From NCBI GenBank assembly GCA_902773155.1, contig CACYDK010000157.1, forward strand, positions 1-8,054: a stretch of DNA of 8,054 nt. Reading direction: 5' to 3'. The first letter of the stretch is position 1. Each line of letters starts with the position of its first letter. The position numbers and the translations under genes were made by a program. Below are positions 1 through 5,779 of the stretch, piece by piece. The notes beneath the pieces are model-generated. The model worked only from the letters and a program-made list of their open reading frames with translations. It searched no databases and was not told the origin of the DNA. Origin of the DNA: an uncultured Ruminococcus sp. Its GTDB lineage: Bacteria > Bacillota > Clostridia > Oscillospirales > Acutalibacteraceae.

Positions 1-2
1 AA

Positions 3-542
3 AATCCGACTATCTTCCTTCTTGTCTGGAAGATTCTCTTCTTTATTCTGCTCGGGATCTGGATTTTCGAGACCTTGCTGTCGCTCGGAAGCCCCGGATT
101 CTTTTGGGACGGATTTCTGGAACAAGCTAAAATATGGGCTTTGGTGATCCTCGTTATGACCGGAGTTTCTTTTTTGGGCTATTCGCTTTACGCGGCGTAT
201 ATGAGCGGAAAATACTGTGTTTTGTTTGAGATGGACGAGAAAGGAATAAACCACAAGCAGTTTCCGTCCCAGGCAAAAAAGGCCGGGAAGATTGCCGGGC
301 TTGCCACAGCCGCCGGAGCGGCCTCGGGTAATCTCGCTGCAGCAGGAGCAGGAATGAACGCGCGAACCGAGATGTACTCCGAGTTTTCGAGAACGCGCAG
401 GGTAAAGGCCTATCGGCGCAGAAAACTCATAAAGGTCAACGGAATTCTGTCGCGAAACCAGGTGTATACCGAGCCTGAGGATTTTGATTTTGTGCTCGAT
501 TATATAAACGCCAGGGTGCCCGATAAAGCCAAAAGTAAATGA
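3..542 (+). CDS. Membrane protein with two TM segments and a conserved cytoplasmic C-terminal domain (5' end cut by window)
   Basis: The frame is open to the left edge, so the true start lies outside; the TTG at 75 is only an internal codon. About 179 residues are visible. They contain a hydrophobic segment (residues 3-26, around LLVWKILFFILLGIW), a short loop with GSPGFFWDG, and a second hydrophobic segment (about residues 42-65, LVILVMTGVSFLGYSLYAAY). A polar C-terminal domain follows, starting YCVLFEMDEKGINHKQ and ending EPEDFDFVLDYINAR. The tail has an Ala/Gly-rich stretch and then basic and beta-like segments (RVKAYRRRKLIKVNGILSRNQVY). This pattern of two TM helices followed by a 'hydrophobic strand, D.kGI.hk' beta-rich domain resembles bacterial PH-like (bPH) membrane proteins of Clostridia, but that is recognition by pattern only. 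The function is unknown. The gene ends TGA and is followed by hairpins shared with convergent glmS. Confidence 0.72.
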   Translation, partial: NPTIFLLVWKILFFILLGIWIFETLLSLGSPGFFWDGFLEQAKIWALVILVMTGVSFLGYSLYAAYMSGKYCVLFEMDEKGINHKQFPSQAKKAGKIAGLATAAGAASGNLAAAGAGMNARTEMYSEFSRTRRVKAYRRRKLIKVNGILSRNQVYTEPEDFDFVLDYINARVPDKAKSK

Positions 543-553
543 TGATTAAAAAC

Positions 554-572
554 GCCGGGCATTTAGCCCGGC
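554..572. terminator. Hairpin terminator between convergent genes (proximal to the + gene)
   Basis: A perfect 7-bp stem GCCGGGC/GCCCGGC closes a 5-base loop ATTTA. On the minus strand the stem is followed by GTTTTTAATC, so it fits a second, back-up terminator for glmS. On the plus strand it is followed by A-rich DNA, so its use for the left gene is less certain. Confidence 0.7.
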
Positions 573-584
573 AAAAAACAAATA

Positions 585-620
585 GGTCCGGCTCAAAACA
601 TCAGCGTTTTGAGCCGGACC
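585..620. terminator. Strong 15-bp hairpin terminator downstream of glmS
   Basis: A perfect 15-bp stem, GGTCCGGCTCAAAAC at 585-599 and GTTTTGAGCCGGACC at 606-620, closes a 6-base loop. It lies 21 bases beyond the glmS stop. Read on the minus strand it is followed by TATTTGTTTTTT, a good U-tract. Read on the plus strand it is followed by CTAAATCTTTTAT, so it can also stop transcription from the left gene. Confidence 0.9.
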
Positions 621-641
621 CTAAATCTTTTATATCAATGA

Positions 642-2468
642 TTATTCTACTGTTACGGATTTTGCGAGGTTACGCGGTTTGTCAACGTCGTTTCCCTTGT
701 TTACCGAGGTGTAGTAGGCGAGAAGCTGCATCGGTACGGTGGCGATCATCGGCATAAGAACCTCCGTGATTTTAGGAACGCGAATGGAGTAATCCATAGC
801 GTCTGTGTCGATCTCGGCCTCCTCGTCGCATATGACGATCGTCATCGCGCCTCTGGCTTTGACCTCCTTGATGTTGCTCACGGTCTTTTCGAGAAGCGTG
901 TTCTGAGTCGCCACGGCGATAACCGGCATACCGTCTGTGATAAGCGAGATCGTGCCGTGCTTAAGTTCTCCGGCGGCGTAACTCTCGGAATGGATATACG
1001 AGATCTCCTTGAGCTTGAGCGAGCCCTCCATAGAGAGAGCGTAGTCGAGTCCGCGTCCGATGTATAGCAGGCTGTCGGCTGTAATGAGCTTTGTCGAGAT
1101 GAACTGGCAATCGTCTACCAGCTCGTCGATCGTAATGTCGATCATCTCGGGGATCCTTGTGAGTTCGGAGGTAAGACGGCGGCACTCGTCCTCGCTGATT
1201 TTACCCTTGGCATATGCCATTTCGAAAGCCAGCAGATACATTACGGAAAGCTGTACCATATAGGCTTTTGTCGAAGCAACGGCGATCTCGGGGCCGGCGT
1301 GGGTATAAATCACCATATCAGCCTCGCGCGCGATCGAGCTTCCCTTTACGTTTACGATTGCCAGCGTCTTTGCGCCCGTGCCCTTTACAAGGTTGAGCAC
1401 AGCCTTTGAGTCTGCGGTTTCGCCGGACTGGCTGATTATAATGACAAGGTCGTTTTCTCCGATGAGCGGATCGCGGTAGCGGAACTCTGAGGCGATGTCT
1501 ACGGTAACGGAAACCCTGGCGAGCTTCTCGATAACGTATTTTCCTACCATTCCCGCGTGCATGGCGGTTCCGCAGGCTACGATGAATATATTGTTGAAGC
1601 TCCTGAGAGCGTCAAGAGTGATCCCGCATTCCGAAAGATCGGGGAGCCCGTTTTCGATTCGCGGAGTGATAGTCGTCTTAACGGCCGTGGGCTGCTCGTG
1701 GATCTCCTTTATCATAAAGTGCTCGTAGCCGCCCTTTTCGGCGCTGTCCTCGTCCCAGTCGGCTGTTTTCAGCTCTTTTTCGAGCATTCTGCCGTGAAAA
1801 TCGCAGAAGCTCGCGGAGCCGTTTTTAAGCACAGCGATCTCGCCGTATTCAAGAAGATAGTAGTCCTTTGTGTACTTTATTATCGCCGGAACGTCAGAGG
1901 CGATAAAGGCCTCGCCTACGCCCTGGCCGACTATAAGCGGAGACTCGCACCTTACGGCGTAAACTGTTCCGGGGCGGTCGGCAAAAACTATGCCGAGCGC
2001 GAACGAGCCGCGAATCTCGTGCAGAACCTTTCTTATACAGCGAACGGGGTTTCCGTCGTAGTAAAAGTCGAGCAGCTGAGCTACGACCTCAGTATCCGTA
2101 TCGCTTAGGAATTCGGTGCGGTCATTTTCGATCAAAAACTGCTTGATCTCCTTGTAGTTTTCTATTATGCCGTTATGTACGATAGTTACCCGGCGGCCGG
2201 AGTGGGGGTGGGAGTTTACGTCCGAGGGCTCTCCGTGAGTTGCCCAGCGGGTGTGGCCGATCCCGGCGTGTCCCTTAGGCTTGCCTTCGTCCTCCATCTT
2301 TTTTATCAGATCCGAGAGTCTGCCCTTTGATTTCGCAACCTCGATCCTGCCGTTCTCAAATACAGCGATTCCCGCTGAGTCGTAGCCCCTGTACTCAAGC
2401 TTCGTAAGCGCTGACACGAGCACATCGGAGCAGTCGCGGGGACCGACATAACCTACTATGCCACACAT
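642..2468 (-). CDS. glmS: Glutamine--fructose-6-phosphate aminotransferase (isomerizing)
   Basis: GlmS makes glucosamine-6-phosphate from fructose-6-phosphate and glutamine, the first committed step toward UDP-GlcNAc and peptidoglycan, in the cytosol. The 608-residue length is normal for the family. The N-terminal glutaminase domain starts MCGIVGYVG with the nucleophile Cys2 exposed after Met removal. It also shows YRGYDSAG (26-33), HTRWATHGEP (72-81), HNGIIENY (98-105) and SDTDTEV (122-128). The two SIS sugar-isomerase domains follow, with CGTAMHAG, SQSGETADS and ASTKAY in the first and GRGLDYALSMEGSLKLKE and ESYAAGELKHG in the second. The C-terminus DKPRNLAKSVTVE is the conserved tail that contributes to the active site. 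The start is fixed by Cys2 and by GGAGGG six bases upstream. The gene stands alone, with its own promoter and a double terminator. No catalytic residue is visibly missing. Confidence 0.98.
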   Translation of the reverse strand: MCGIVGYVGPRDCSDVLVSALTKLEYRGYDSAGIAVFENGRIEVAKSKGRLSDLIKKMEDEGKPKGHAGIGHTRWATHGEPSDVNSHPHSGRRVTIVHNGIIENYKEIKQFLIENDRTEFLSDTDTEVVAQLLDFYYDGNPVRCIRKVLHEIRGSFALGIVFADRPGTVYAVRCESPLIVGQGVGEAFIASDVPAIIKYTKDYYLLEYGEIAVLKNGSASFCDFHGRMLEKELKTADWDEDSAEKGGYEHFMIKEIHEQPTAVKTTITPRIENGLPDLSECGITLDALRSFNNIFIVACGTAMHAGMVGKYVIEKLARVSVTVDIASEFRYRDPLIGENDLVIIISQSGETADSKAVLNLVKGTGAKTLAIVNVKGSSIAREADMVIYTHAGPEIAVASTKAYMVQLSVMYLLAFEMAYAKGKISEDECRRLTSELTRIPEMIDITIDELVDDCQFISTKLITADSLLYIGRGLDYALSMEGSLKLKEISYIHSESYAAGELKHGTISLITDGMPVIAVATQNTLLEKTVSNIKEVKARGAMTIVICDEEAEIDTDAMDYSIRVPKITEVLMPMIATVPMQLLAYYTSVNKGNDVDKPRNLAKSVTVE

Positions 2469-2474
2469 ATTTTT

Positions 2475-2480
2475 CCCTCC
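2475..2480 (-). promoter_or_regulatory. glmS ribosome binding site
   Basis: GGAGGG on the minus strand, six bases before the ATG, supports the start that places Cys2 at the mature N-terminus. Confidence 0.85.
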
Positions 2481-2503
2481 GTTATTCTTTCCTAAAAAAC
2501 AAA

Positions 2504-2529
2504 AGACTCCGCAAACCCCATAAGAGCCT
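2504..2529 (-). promoter_or_regulatory. Possible weak hairpin plus U-tract in the glmS leader
   Basis: In the glmS transcript AGGCTC (2529-2524) can pair with GAGTCT (2509-2504), six pairs including one G-U, around a 14-base loop. TTTTGTTTTTT follows directly. This has the form of a weak intrinsic terminator or attenuator between the promoter and the RBS, but the stem is short and its function is unproven. Confidence 0.3.
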
Positions 2530-2552
2530 GCAGAACGTGTATCAATGATGTA

Positions 2553-2581
2553 AGTATAAACTTATTAAACCGTTTTGTCAA
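2553..2581 (-). promoter_or_regulatory. Housekeeping-sigma promoter of glmS
   Basis: On the minus strand TTGACA (2581-2576) and TATACT (2558-2553) are separated by exactly 17 bases. The predicted transcript would start near 2546, giving a leader of roughly 78 bases. Confidence 0.88.
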
Positions 2582-2771
2582 TAGAAAAATGCAAGAAATA
2601 TATATATTCCTGCAATAATCACAAAATTCTACCTAATATTTCATAATAATCCTGTAAATTTGCAATTATCTAAAAATCTAAATTCAAAACCACGAAACCG
2701 CTATTGTAGACTTGATTTTTTGATATGTTGGCTAAGTTCTGTGCAGATTGCATAAATACAGCGCAGTATTT
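2582..2771. other. AT-rich intergenic DNA between glmS and the beta-helix gene
   Basis: I see no coding region in this stretch. Just upstream of the glmS -35 box lies an imperfect inverted repeat with TGCA ends (2590-2593 and 2611-2614) around an AT-rich centre. It could be an UP-element-like or operator sequence. The rest is AT-rich with no recognisable element. Confidence 0.4.
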
Positions 2772-2800
2772 TTGGCAAGTATTTTCATGAGATATATGGT
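2772..2800 (+). promoter_or_regulatory. Candidate promoter of the beta-helix surface protein gene
   Basis: TTGGCA at 2772-2777 and TATGGT at 2795-2800 are 17 bases apart. The -10 box is a poor match, and an overlapping TAAAAT at 2800-2805 may serve instead, so the exact promoter is uncertain. The position would put the whole structured leader at 2836-2951 inside the transcript. Confidence 0.4.
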
Positions 2801-2835
2801 AAAATACAAAGTAGTTATTATACGACGTTTATATC

Positions 2836-2951
2836 CGGAGAGTGCAGTGCGAATATTCACGCTGTCGGCTTTTGCGGTTACCGGCTCTCCGTTTACGCCT
2901 TATCCGCCCACGATAAGGCCGTAAAAATATTTAATGACTGTCTGTGGGCGG
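2836..2951 (+). ncRNA. Candidate structured 5' leader RNA with possible pseudoknot (unassigned class)
   Basis: Three foldable elements sit side by side. CGGAGAG (2836-2842) pairs with CTCTCCG (2885-2891). Inside it GCAGTG (2844-2849) can pair with CGCTGT (2860-2865), including G-U pairs. Directly abutting the outer helix, 2892-2904 (TTTACGCCTTATC) pairs with 2912-2925 (GATAAGG, a bulged C at 2919, then CGTAAA), giving a 13-bp stem. The 7-base loop of that stem plus its closing C (CCGCCCAC, 2904-2911) is exactly complementary to GTGGGCGG at 2944-2951, next to the start of the coding region. I could not match it to a riboswitch family I know, so calling it a regulatory RNA is inference. Confidence 0.45.
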
Positions 2952-2970
2952 AAAGGCAATGGGAATCATT

Positions 2971-4149
2971 ATGAGTACTGATGTTAAAAGAATCAATTGG
3001 AAAAAGGTAGCTTTTATGCTTGTTCTGGGCGTTTTTGCCGCGATTCTCTTCGTGGTTTTCGGTTCTACAAAGGCCGAGGCAAAGACCTTTACCATTAGAA
3101 CCCCCGACCAGCTTAAGAACATCAACTGGAAAAACGCCGGCTACGGCCCCGGACATACCTACAAAATCGGAAACGATATGACCCTCGGCGACAGCGACGA
3201 CGCGACCTGCCTGCTCACCAAGGGCAAGTTCACGATCGATTTTAACGGCCACACCGTTCAGAACGCCAACCACGCTCTGACCGTGTTTAAGGTCGCGGGC
3301 GCGGACGTTACTATGAAGGACTCGAAGGTTAAGTCTGACAAACCCAGCGTGCGTTCCTACGGAGCGGGAGCCGTACAGATCGTCGGCGGAAAGCTCACCA
3401 TAAACAGCGGTAATTATCTGGGAGCCAGCGACGGCACAAACAACCCCTGCGGTCTTCACGTAGGCGGAGGCTCCTGCGTAATTAACGGCGGCGCGTTTTT
3501 GGGCGATTATTGCGGAGCCGATCTGGGCGGAGGAAGCCTGAGGATAAACAACGGCTATTTCCAGGCTGGCTACTCCTTTGCGTTTATGACCTTCGGCGGC
3601 AGGGATGTCAGCATAATGCGCGGCACCTTTGTTTCCGGCAAAACCACCTACGGTTATCAGTTCGCTCTCGGAGCCTACGGCGAGACCGACGGAACCTTCA
3701 GCTTTAACAACTGGCTCGCGAGCGGCTCGTCCTTCGACACCGATTTCCAGATGGGTTACTGGAATATGCAGTCCTCAGTGACCGCCTATCCGACAATCGC
3801 TAATTACTGGGCTGTTGCTTACAACACCCCCACTCTCAGAGTAACAAGCTCGATCAAGGCGCCTAAGGCGACCTCGATAAAATCCCTCAAGGCCTCAAGT
3901 CGCTCAATCAACGTAAAGTGGAAAAAGGTCACTGCGAACAACAGCGGCTACATAGTCCAGTACAGCACTTCAAGTAAATTTAAGGGCGGCAAGACCGTTA
4001 CCGTAAAGGGCTCGTCGAAAACCTCAAGGAAGCTCACCGGCTTGAAGAGCGGCAAGAAGTACTATGTCAGGGTAAGAACCTACCGCAATGTCAGCGGCTA
4101 CAAGCTCACATCAAAATGGAGCAAGGCCAAGAGCAAGACGGCAGGCTGA
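2971..4149 (+). CDS. Secreted right-handed beta-helix-like protein with C-terminal fibronectin type III domain
   Basis: With the ATG at 2971 the product is 392 residues. A signal peptide is clear: basic VKRINWKK, a hydrophobic core VAFMLVLGVFAAILFVVFG, then a likely cut after AEA (residue 37). The middle carries repeated rungs of the form GG-x-hydrophobic-x-I-N-x-G-x-F/Y (about 139-149, 166-176, 187-197, with a looser GRDVSIMRGTF at 210-220), typical of right-handed parallel beta-helices. The last 95 or so residues (SIKSLKASSRSINVKWKKV, GYIVQYSTSSKF, LKSGKKYYVRVRTY) form an Fn3 module. No sortase motif or TM anchor is seen, so it is probably released or held noncovalently; the basic Fn3 part might bind wall polymers. 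In-frame GTG 2944 and ATG 2959 are alternatives, but GGGA at 2961-2964 and the signal-peptide geometry favour 2971. Substrate and function are unknown. Confidence 0.85.
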   Translation: MSTDVKRINWKKVAFMLVLGVFAAILFVVFGSTKAEAKTFTIRTPDQLKNINWKNAGYGPGHTYKIGNDMTLGDSDDATCLLTKGKFTIDFNGHTVQNANHALTVFKVAGADVTMKDSKVKSDKPSVRSYGAGAVQIVGGKLTINSGNYLGASDGTNNPCGLHVGGGSCVINGGAFLGDYCGADLGGGSLRINNGYFQAGYSFAFMTFGGRDVSIMRGTFVSGKTTYGYQFALGAYGETDGTFSFNNWLASGSSFDTDFQMGYWNMQSSVTAYPTIANYWAVAYNTPTLRVTSSIKAPKATSIKSLKASSRSINVKWKKVTANNSGYIVQYSTSSKFKGGKTVTVKGSSKTSRKLTGLKSGKKYYVRVRTYRNVSGYKLTSKWSKAKSKTAG

Positions 4150-4204
4150 CCGACGGACGCCGATGATAGCGGCCGCAAGCCAGCTTTATATGAAAACAAC
4201 AAAA

Positions 4205-4226
4205 CGCGCGCACTTTAGTGCGCGCG
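4205..4226. terminator. Bidirectional terminator between convergent genes
   Basis: A perfect 9-bp stem CGCGCGCAC/GTGCGCGCG closes a TTTA tetraloop. TTGTTATTTGTTT follows on the plus strand and TTTTGTTGTTTTC on the minus strand. It ends both the beta-helix gene and the zinc-ribbon gene. Confidence 0.92.
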
Positions 4227-4247
4227 CTTGTTATTTGTTTAGGGTTT

Positions 4248-5432
4248 TTATTCCGGTTTTGACTGTCCGCAACCGCAGGTGCCTACGTAGTTTTGGTTGA
4301 TTTTGCCACAGGTCGGACATTTCCATTCGTTCTCAGTGGGCTGGGGTTCGTCTGACTCCGGTGTTGTATCATCCTTCTCTGGCTCGGAAGAAGCGAACTT
4401 GGGCTCCTCGGCCGGAGCGGCGTTATCGCCTACGATTTTCTTTACGTCGGGCGGAAGCTCAAACTGTACGAAGGGGAGGACGTCTGCCGGTCTTGCCTCG
4501 CCGCAGCCGCATGTTCCGACGTAGTTCTGATTTATAGTACCGCATACGGGGCACTTCCACTCGTTTTCGGTGGGCTCGACCTCGGGAACCTCTTCCTCTT
4601 TCTTTTCTTTTTTATCCTCGACCGCCTTAAACTTTTCCTCTACAACGGGAGGAGCGTTGTCGTCGACGATTTTCTGGACGTCGGGCGGAAGCTCAAACTG
4701 GACGAAGGGGAGGACGTCGGCCGGTCTTGCCTCGCCGCAGCCGCAGGTTCCGACGTAGTTCTGATTTATGGTACCGCATACGGGGCACTTCCACTCGTTT
4801 TCGGTAGGCTCAACCTCGGGAATCTCTTCCTCTTTCTTTGTCTCTTTCTTCTCCTCGGGTTCGTCAACCGTGAACTTAGGCTCCTCGGGGACCTCTTCCT
4901 TGACGATTTTTTTAACGTCGGGCGGAAGCTCAAACTGAACGAAGGGGAGGATATCCGCGGGTCTGGTCTCGCCGCAGCCGCAGGTTCCAACGTAGTTCTG
5001 ATTTATGGTACCGCAAACGGGGCACTTCCATTCATTTTCGGTGGGCTCAGCCTCGACCTCTTCTTTCTCTTCCTGCTTCTCGGGCTTTACCTTTTCGACG
5101 GCGGACTTGAAGCTGAAGAGAGGCTTTTTCGCCTCTTTTTCAAAAACGAATTCGCTCTTGCCGTCCATTGTGGTAAAGGCGAGTCTGTCGCCCTCTATCG
5201 AGTAGCGGAACATATGTAATCCTGGCTCGCCAGAATCGAACTTTACTGTCATATTCTCGAACGCCTGGAAGAAATAATACATCGGGAAGGTCTCGCTGTC
5301 ACTGCCGAAAAACTTGACCGGCACAAGGCATGAGCCGTCCTTATAAAACTGAATCGCTTTTTCCTCAGCGTTCTCCGTATCCTCGTCTGTCGAGGAAACA
5401 TACCACTTTCCAATCAACTGATTATCTGCCAT
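4248..5432 (-). CDS. Lipocalin-like domain protein with four tandem zinc-ribbon repeats
   Basis: The product is 394 residues and has no signal peptide or TM segment, so it is probably cytosolic. Residues 1-100 look like a small lipocalin-like beta domain: LIGKWYV near the start, an IQFYKDGS strand, then YSIEGDRLAF and GKSEFVFEK. From residue 130 there are four copies of PTENEWKCPxCGxINQNYVGTCGCG. The first three are followed by RPAD(V/I)LPFVQFELPPDV and a charged Glu/Lys-rich linker; the fourth ends the protein. Each copy has W-x-C-x2-C-x3-N-x6-C-x-C, close to the RanBP2 zinc-finger pattern but with C-x-C at the end, so each should bind one zinc. The role is unknown; protein or RNA binding is possible by analogy. 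An in-frame GTG at 5450 exists, but AAAGGA (5447-5442) sits nine bases before the ATG at 5432, so that ATG is preferred. It is monocistronic with its own promoter. Confidence 0.88.
   Translation of the reverse strand: MADNQLIGKWYVSSTDEDTENAEEKAIQFYKDGSCLVPVKFFGSDSETFPMYYFFQAFENMTVKFDSGEPGLHMFRYSIEGDRLAFTTMDGKSEFVFEKEAKKPLFSFKSAVEKVKPEKQEEKEEVEAEPTENEWKCPVCGTINQNYVGTCGCGETRPADILPFVQFELPPDVKKIVKEEVPEEPKFTVDEPEEKKETKKEEEIPEVEPTENEWKCPVCGTINQNYVGTCGCGEARPADVLPFVQFELPPDVQKIVDDNAPPVVEEKFKAVEDKKEKKEEEVPEVEPTENEWKCPVCGTINQNYVGTCGCGEARPADVLPFVQFELPPDVKKIVGDNAAPAEEPKFASSEPEKDDTTPESDEPQPTENEWKCPTCGKINQNYVGTCGCGQSKPE
4251..5045 (-). repeat. Tandem in-gene repeat, period about 234-237 bp
   Basis: Four units are read on the minus strand: 5045-4809 (79 codons), 4808-4575 (78), 4574-4341 (78) and a truncated 4340-4251 (30). 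The zinc-ribbon and RPAD..LPFVQFELPPDV parts are nearly identical in DNA as well as protein, whereas the acidic/basic linkers vary. Units 2 and 3 look most alike, which suggests recent duplication or gene conversion. Confidence 0.9.
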
Positions 5433-5441
5433 TCCAATCAA

Positions 5442-5447
5442 TCCTTT
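5442..5447 (-). promoter_or_regulatory. Ribosome binding site of the zinc-ribbon repeat gene
   Basis: AAAGGA on the minus strand lies nine bases before ATG 5432. It falls inside the longer GTG-started frame, and this is why the shorter start is chosen. Confidence 0.65.
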
Positions 5448-5469
5448 CACGTTAATGCCGTTGCAATCA

Positions 5470-5499
5470 ATTATAGTATAACGCGTAAATCTTTGTCAA
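5470..5499 (-). promoter_or_regulatory. Consensus promoter of the zinc-ribbon repeat gene
   Basis: On the minus strand TTGACA (5499-5494) and TATAAT (5475-5470) both match consensus exactly with an 18-base spacer. The transcript would start near 5463, leaving a leader of about 30 bases. This suggests strong constitutive expression. Confidence 0.88.
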
Positions 5500-5702
5500 G
5501 AACAATATTAGCCGGGAGGGGTTTACGAAAAGACCCATATTTAAATCCAACTCTTTTTCAAGTTTAAATTCTGCCGCAAGCATATTCGTCCGGGGTGTAT
5601 TATTCTGCGGCCTAAACCGGAAAAACTTGACAGATTAAAAGTTTTGTACAGAATAGACAACTATTCTCAATAATGTTTGGATAGAATGACATTAAATTTT
5701 TA
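5500..5702. other. Divergent intergenic region with small inverted repeats
   Basis: No gene is seen here. It holds AGAATAG/CTATTCT (5650-5656 and 5661-5667, 4-base spacer), a possible operator, and GCCGCA/TGCGGC (5573-5578 and 5606-5611) with a long spacer. A TTGACA at 5627-5632 has no good -10 partner downstream. Confidence 0.4.
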
Positions 5703-5731
5703 TTGCGAAATTGTAACCAATATTGTATAAT
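5703..5731 (+). promoter_or_regulatory. Promoter of the CBM26-like surface protein gene
   Basis: TTGCGA (5703-5708) and a perfect TATAAT (5726-5731) are 17 bases apart. The predicted start near 5738 gives a leader of about 40 bases before the coding region. Confidence 0.82.
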
Positions 5732-5765
5732 AGCATTAATGAGACTATGTCTTAATTAATATTTT

Positions 5766-5772
5766 GGAGGAG
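5766..5772 (+). promoter_or_regulatory. Strong ribosome binding site of the CBM26-like gene
   Basis: GGAGGAG with a seven-base spacer to ATG 5780 is close to ideal and fits a highly translated gene. Confidence 0.88.
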
Positions 5773-5779
5773 AATAATA

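Noticed and set aside
539..757. 72-codon open frame on + after the left gene
   Set aside because: It runs through two terminator hairpins and into antisense glmS, so it is not plausible as a protein.
1557..2108. 183-codon open frame on + inside glmS
   Set aside because: It lies wholly antisense to a complete, motif-rich glmS, and its sequence has no family features or RBS.
2836..2951. Glycine, THF or c-di-GMP riboswitch, suggested by GGAGAG and CTCTCC
   Set aside because: The conserved core sequences of these families are not present; only the outer helix is similar, so no class is assigned.
2893..3459. 188-codon open frame on - over the beta-helix gene
   Set aside because: It is antisense to a clear signal peptide and beta-helix repeats, and it crosses the leader; it is a shadow of the real gene.
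4251..5045. CRISPR-like or noncoding repeat array
   Set aside because: The period is a multiple of three, the frame stays open, and the units encode conserved zinc ribbons; this is a protein repeat.
5627..5655. TTGACA as a second promoter for the CBM26-like gene
   Set aside because: No acceptable -10 box lies 16-18 bases downstream, and a better promoter is at 5703-5731.
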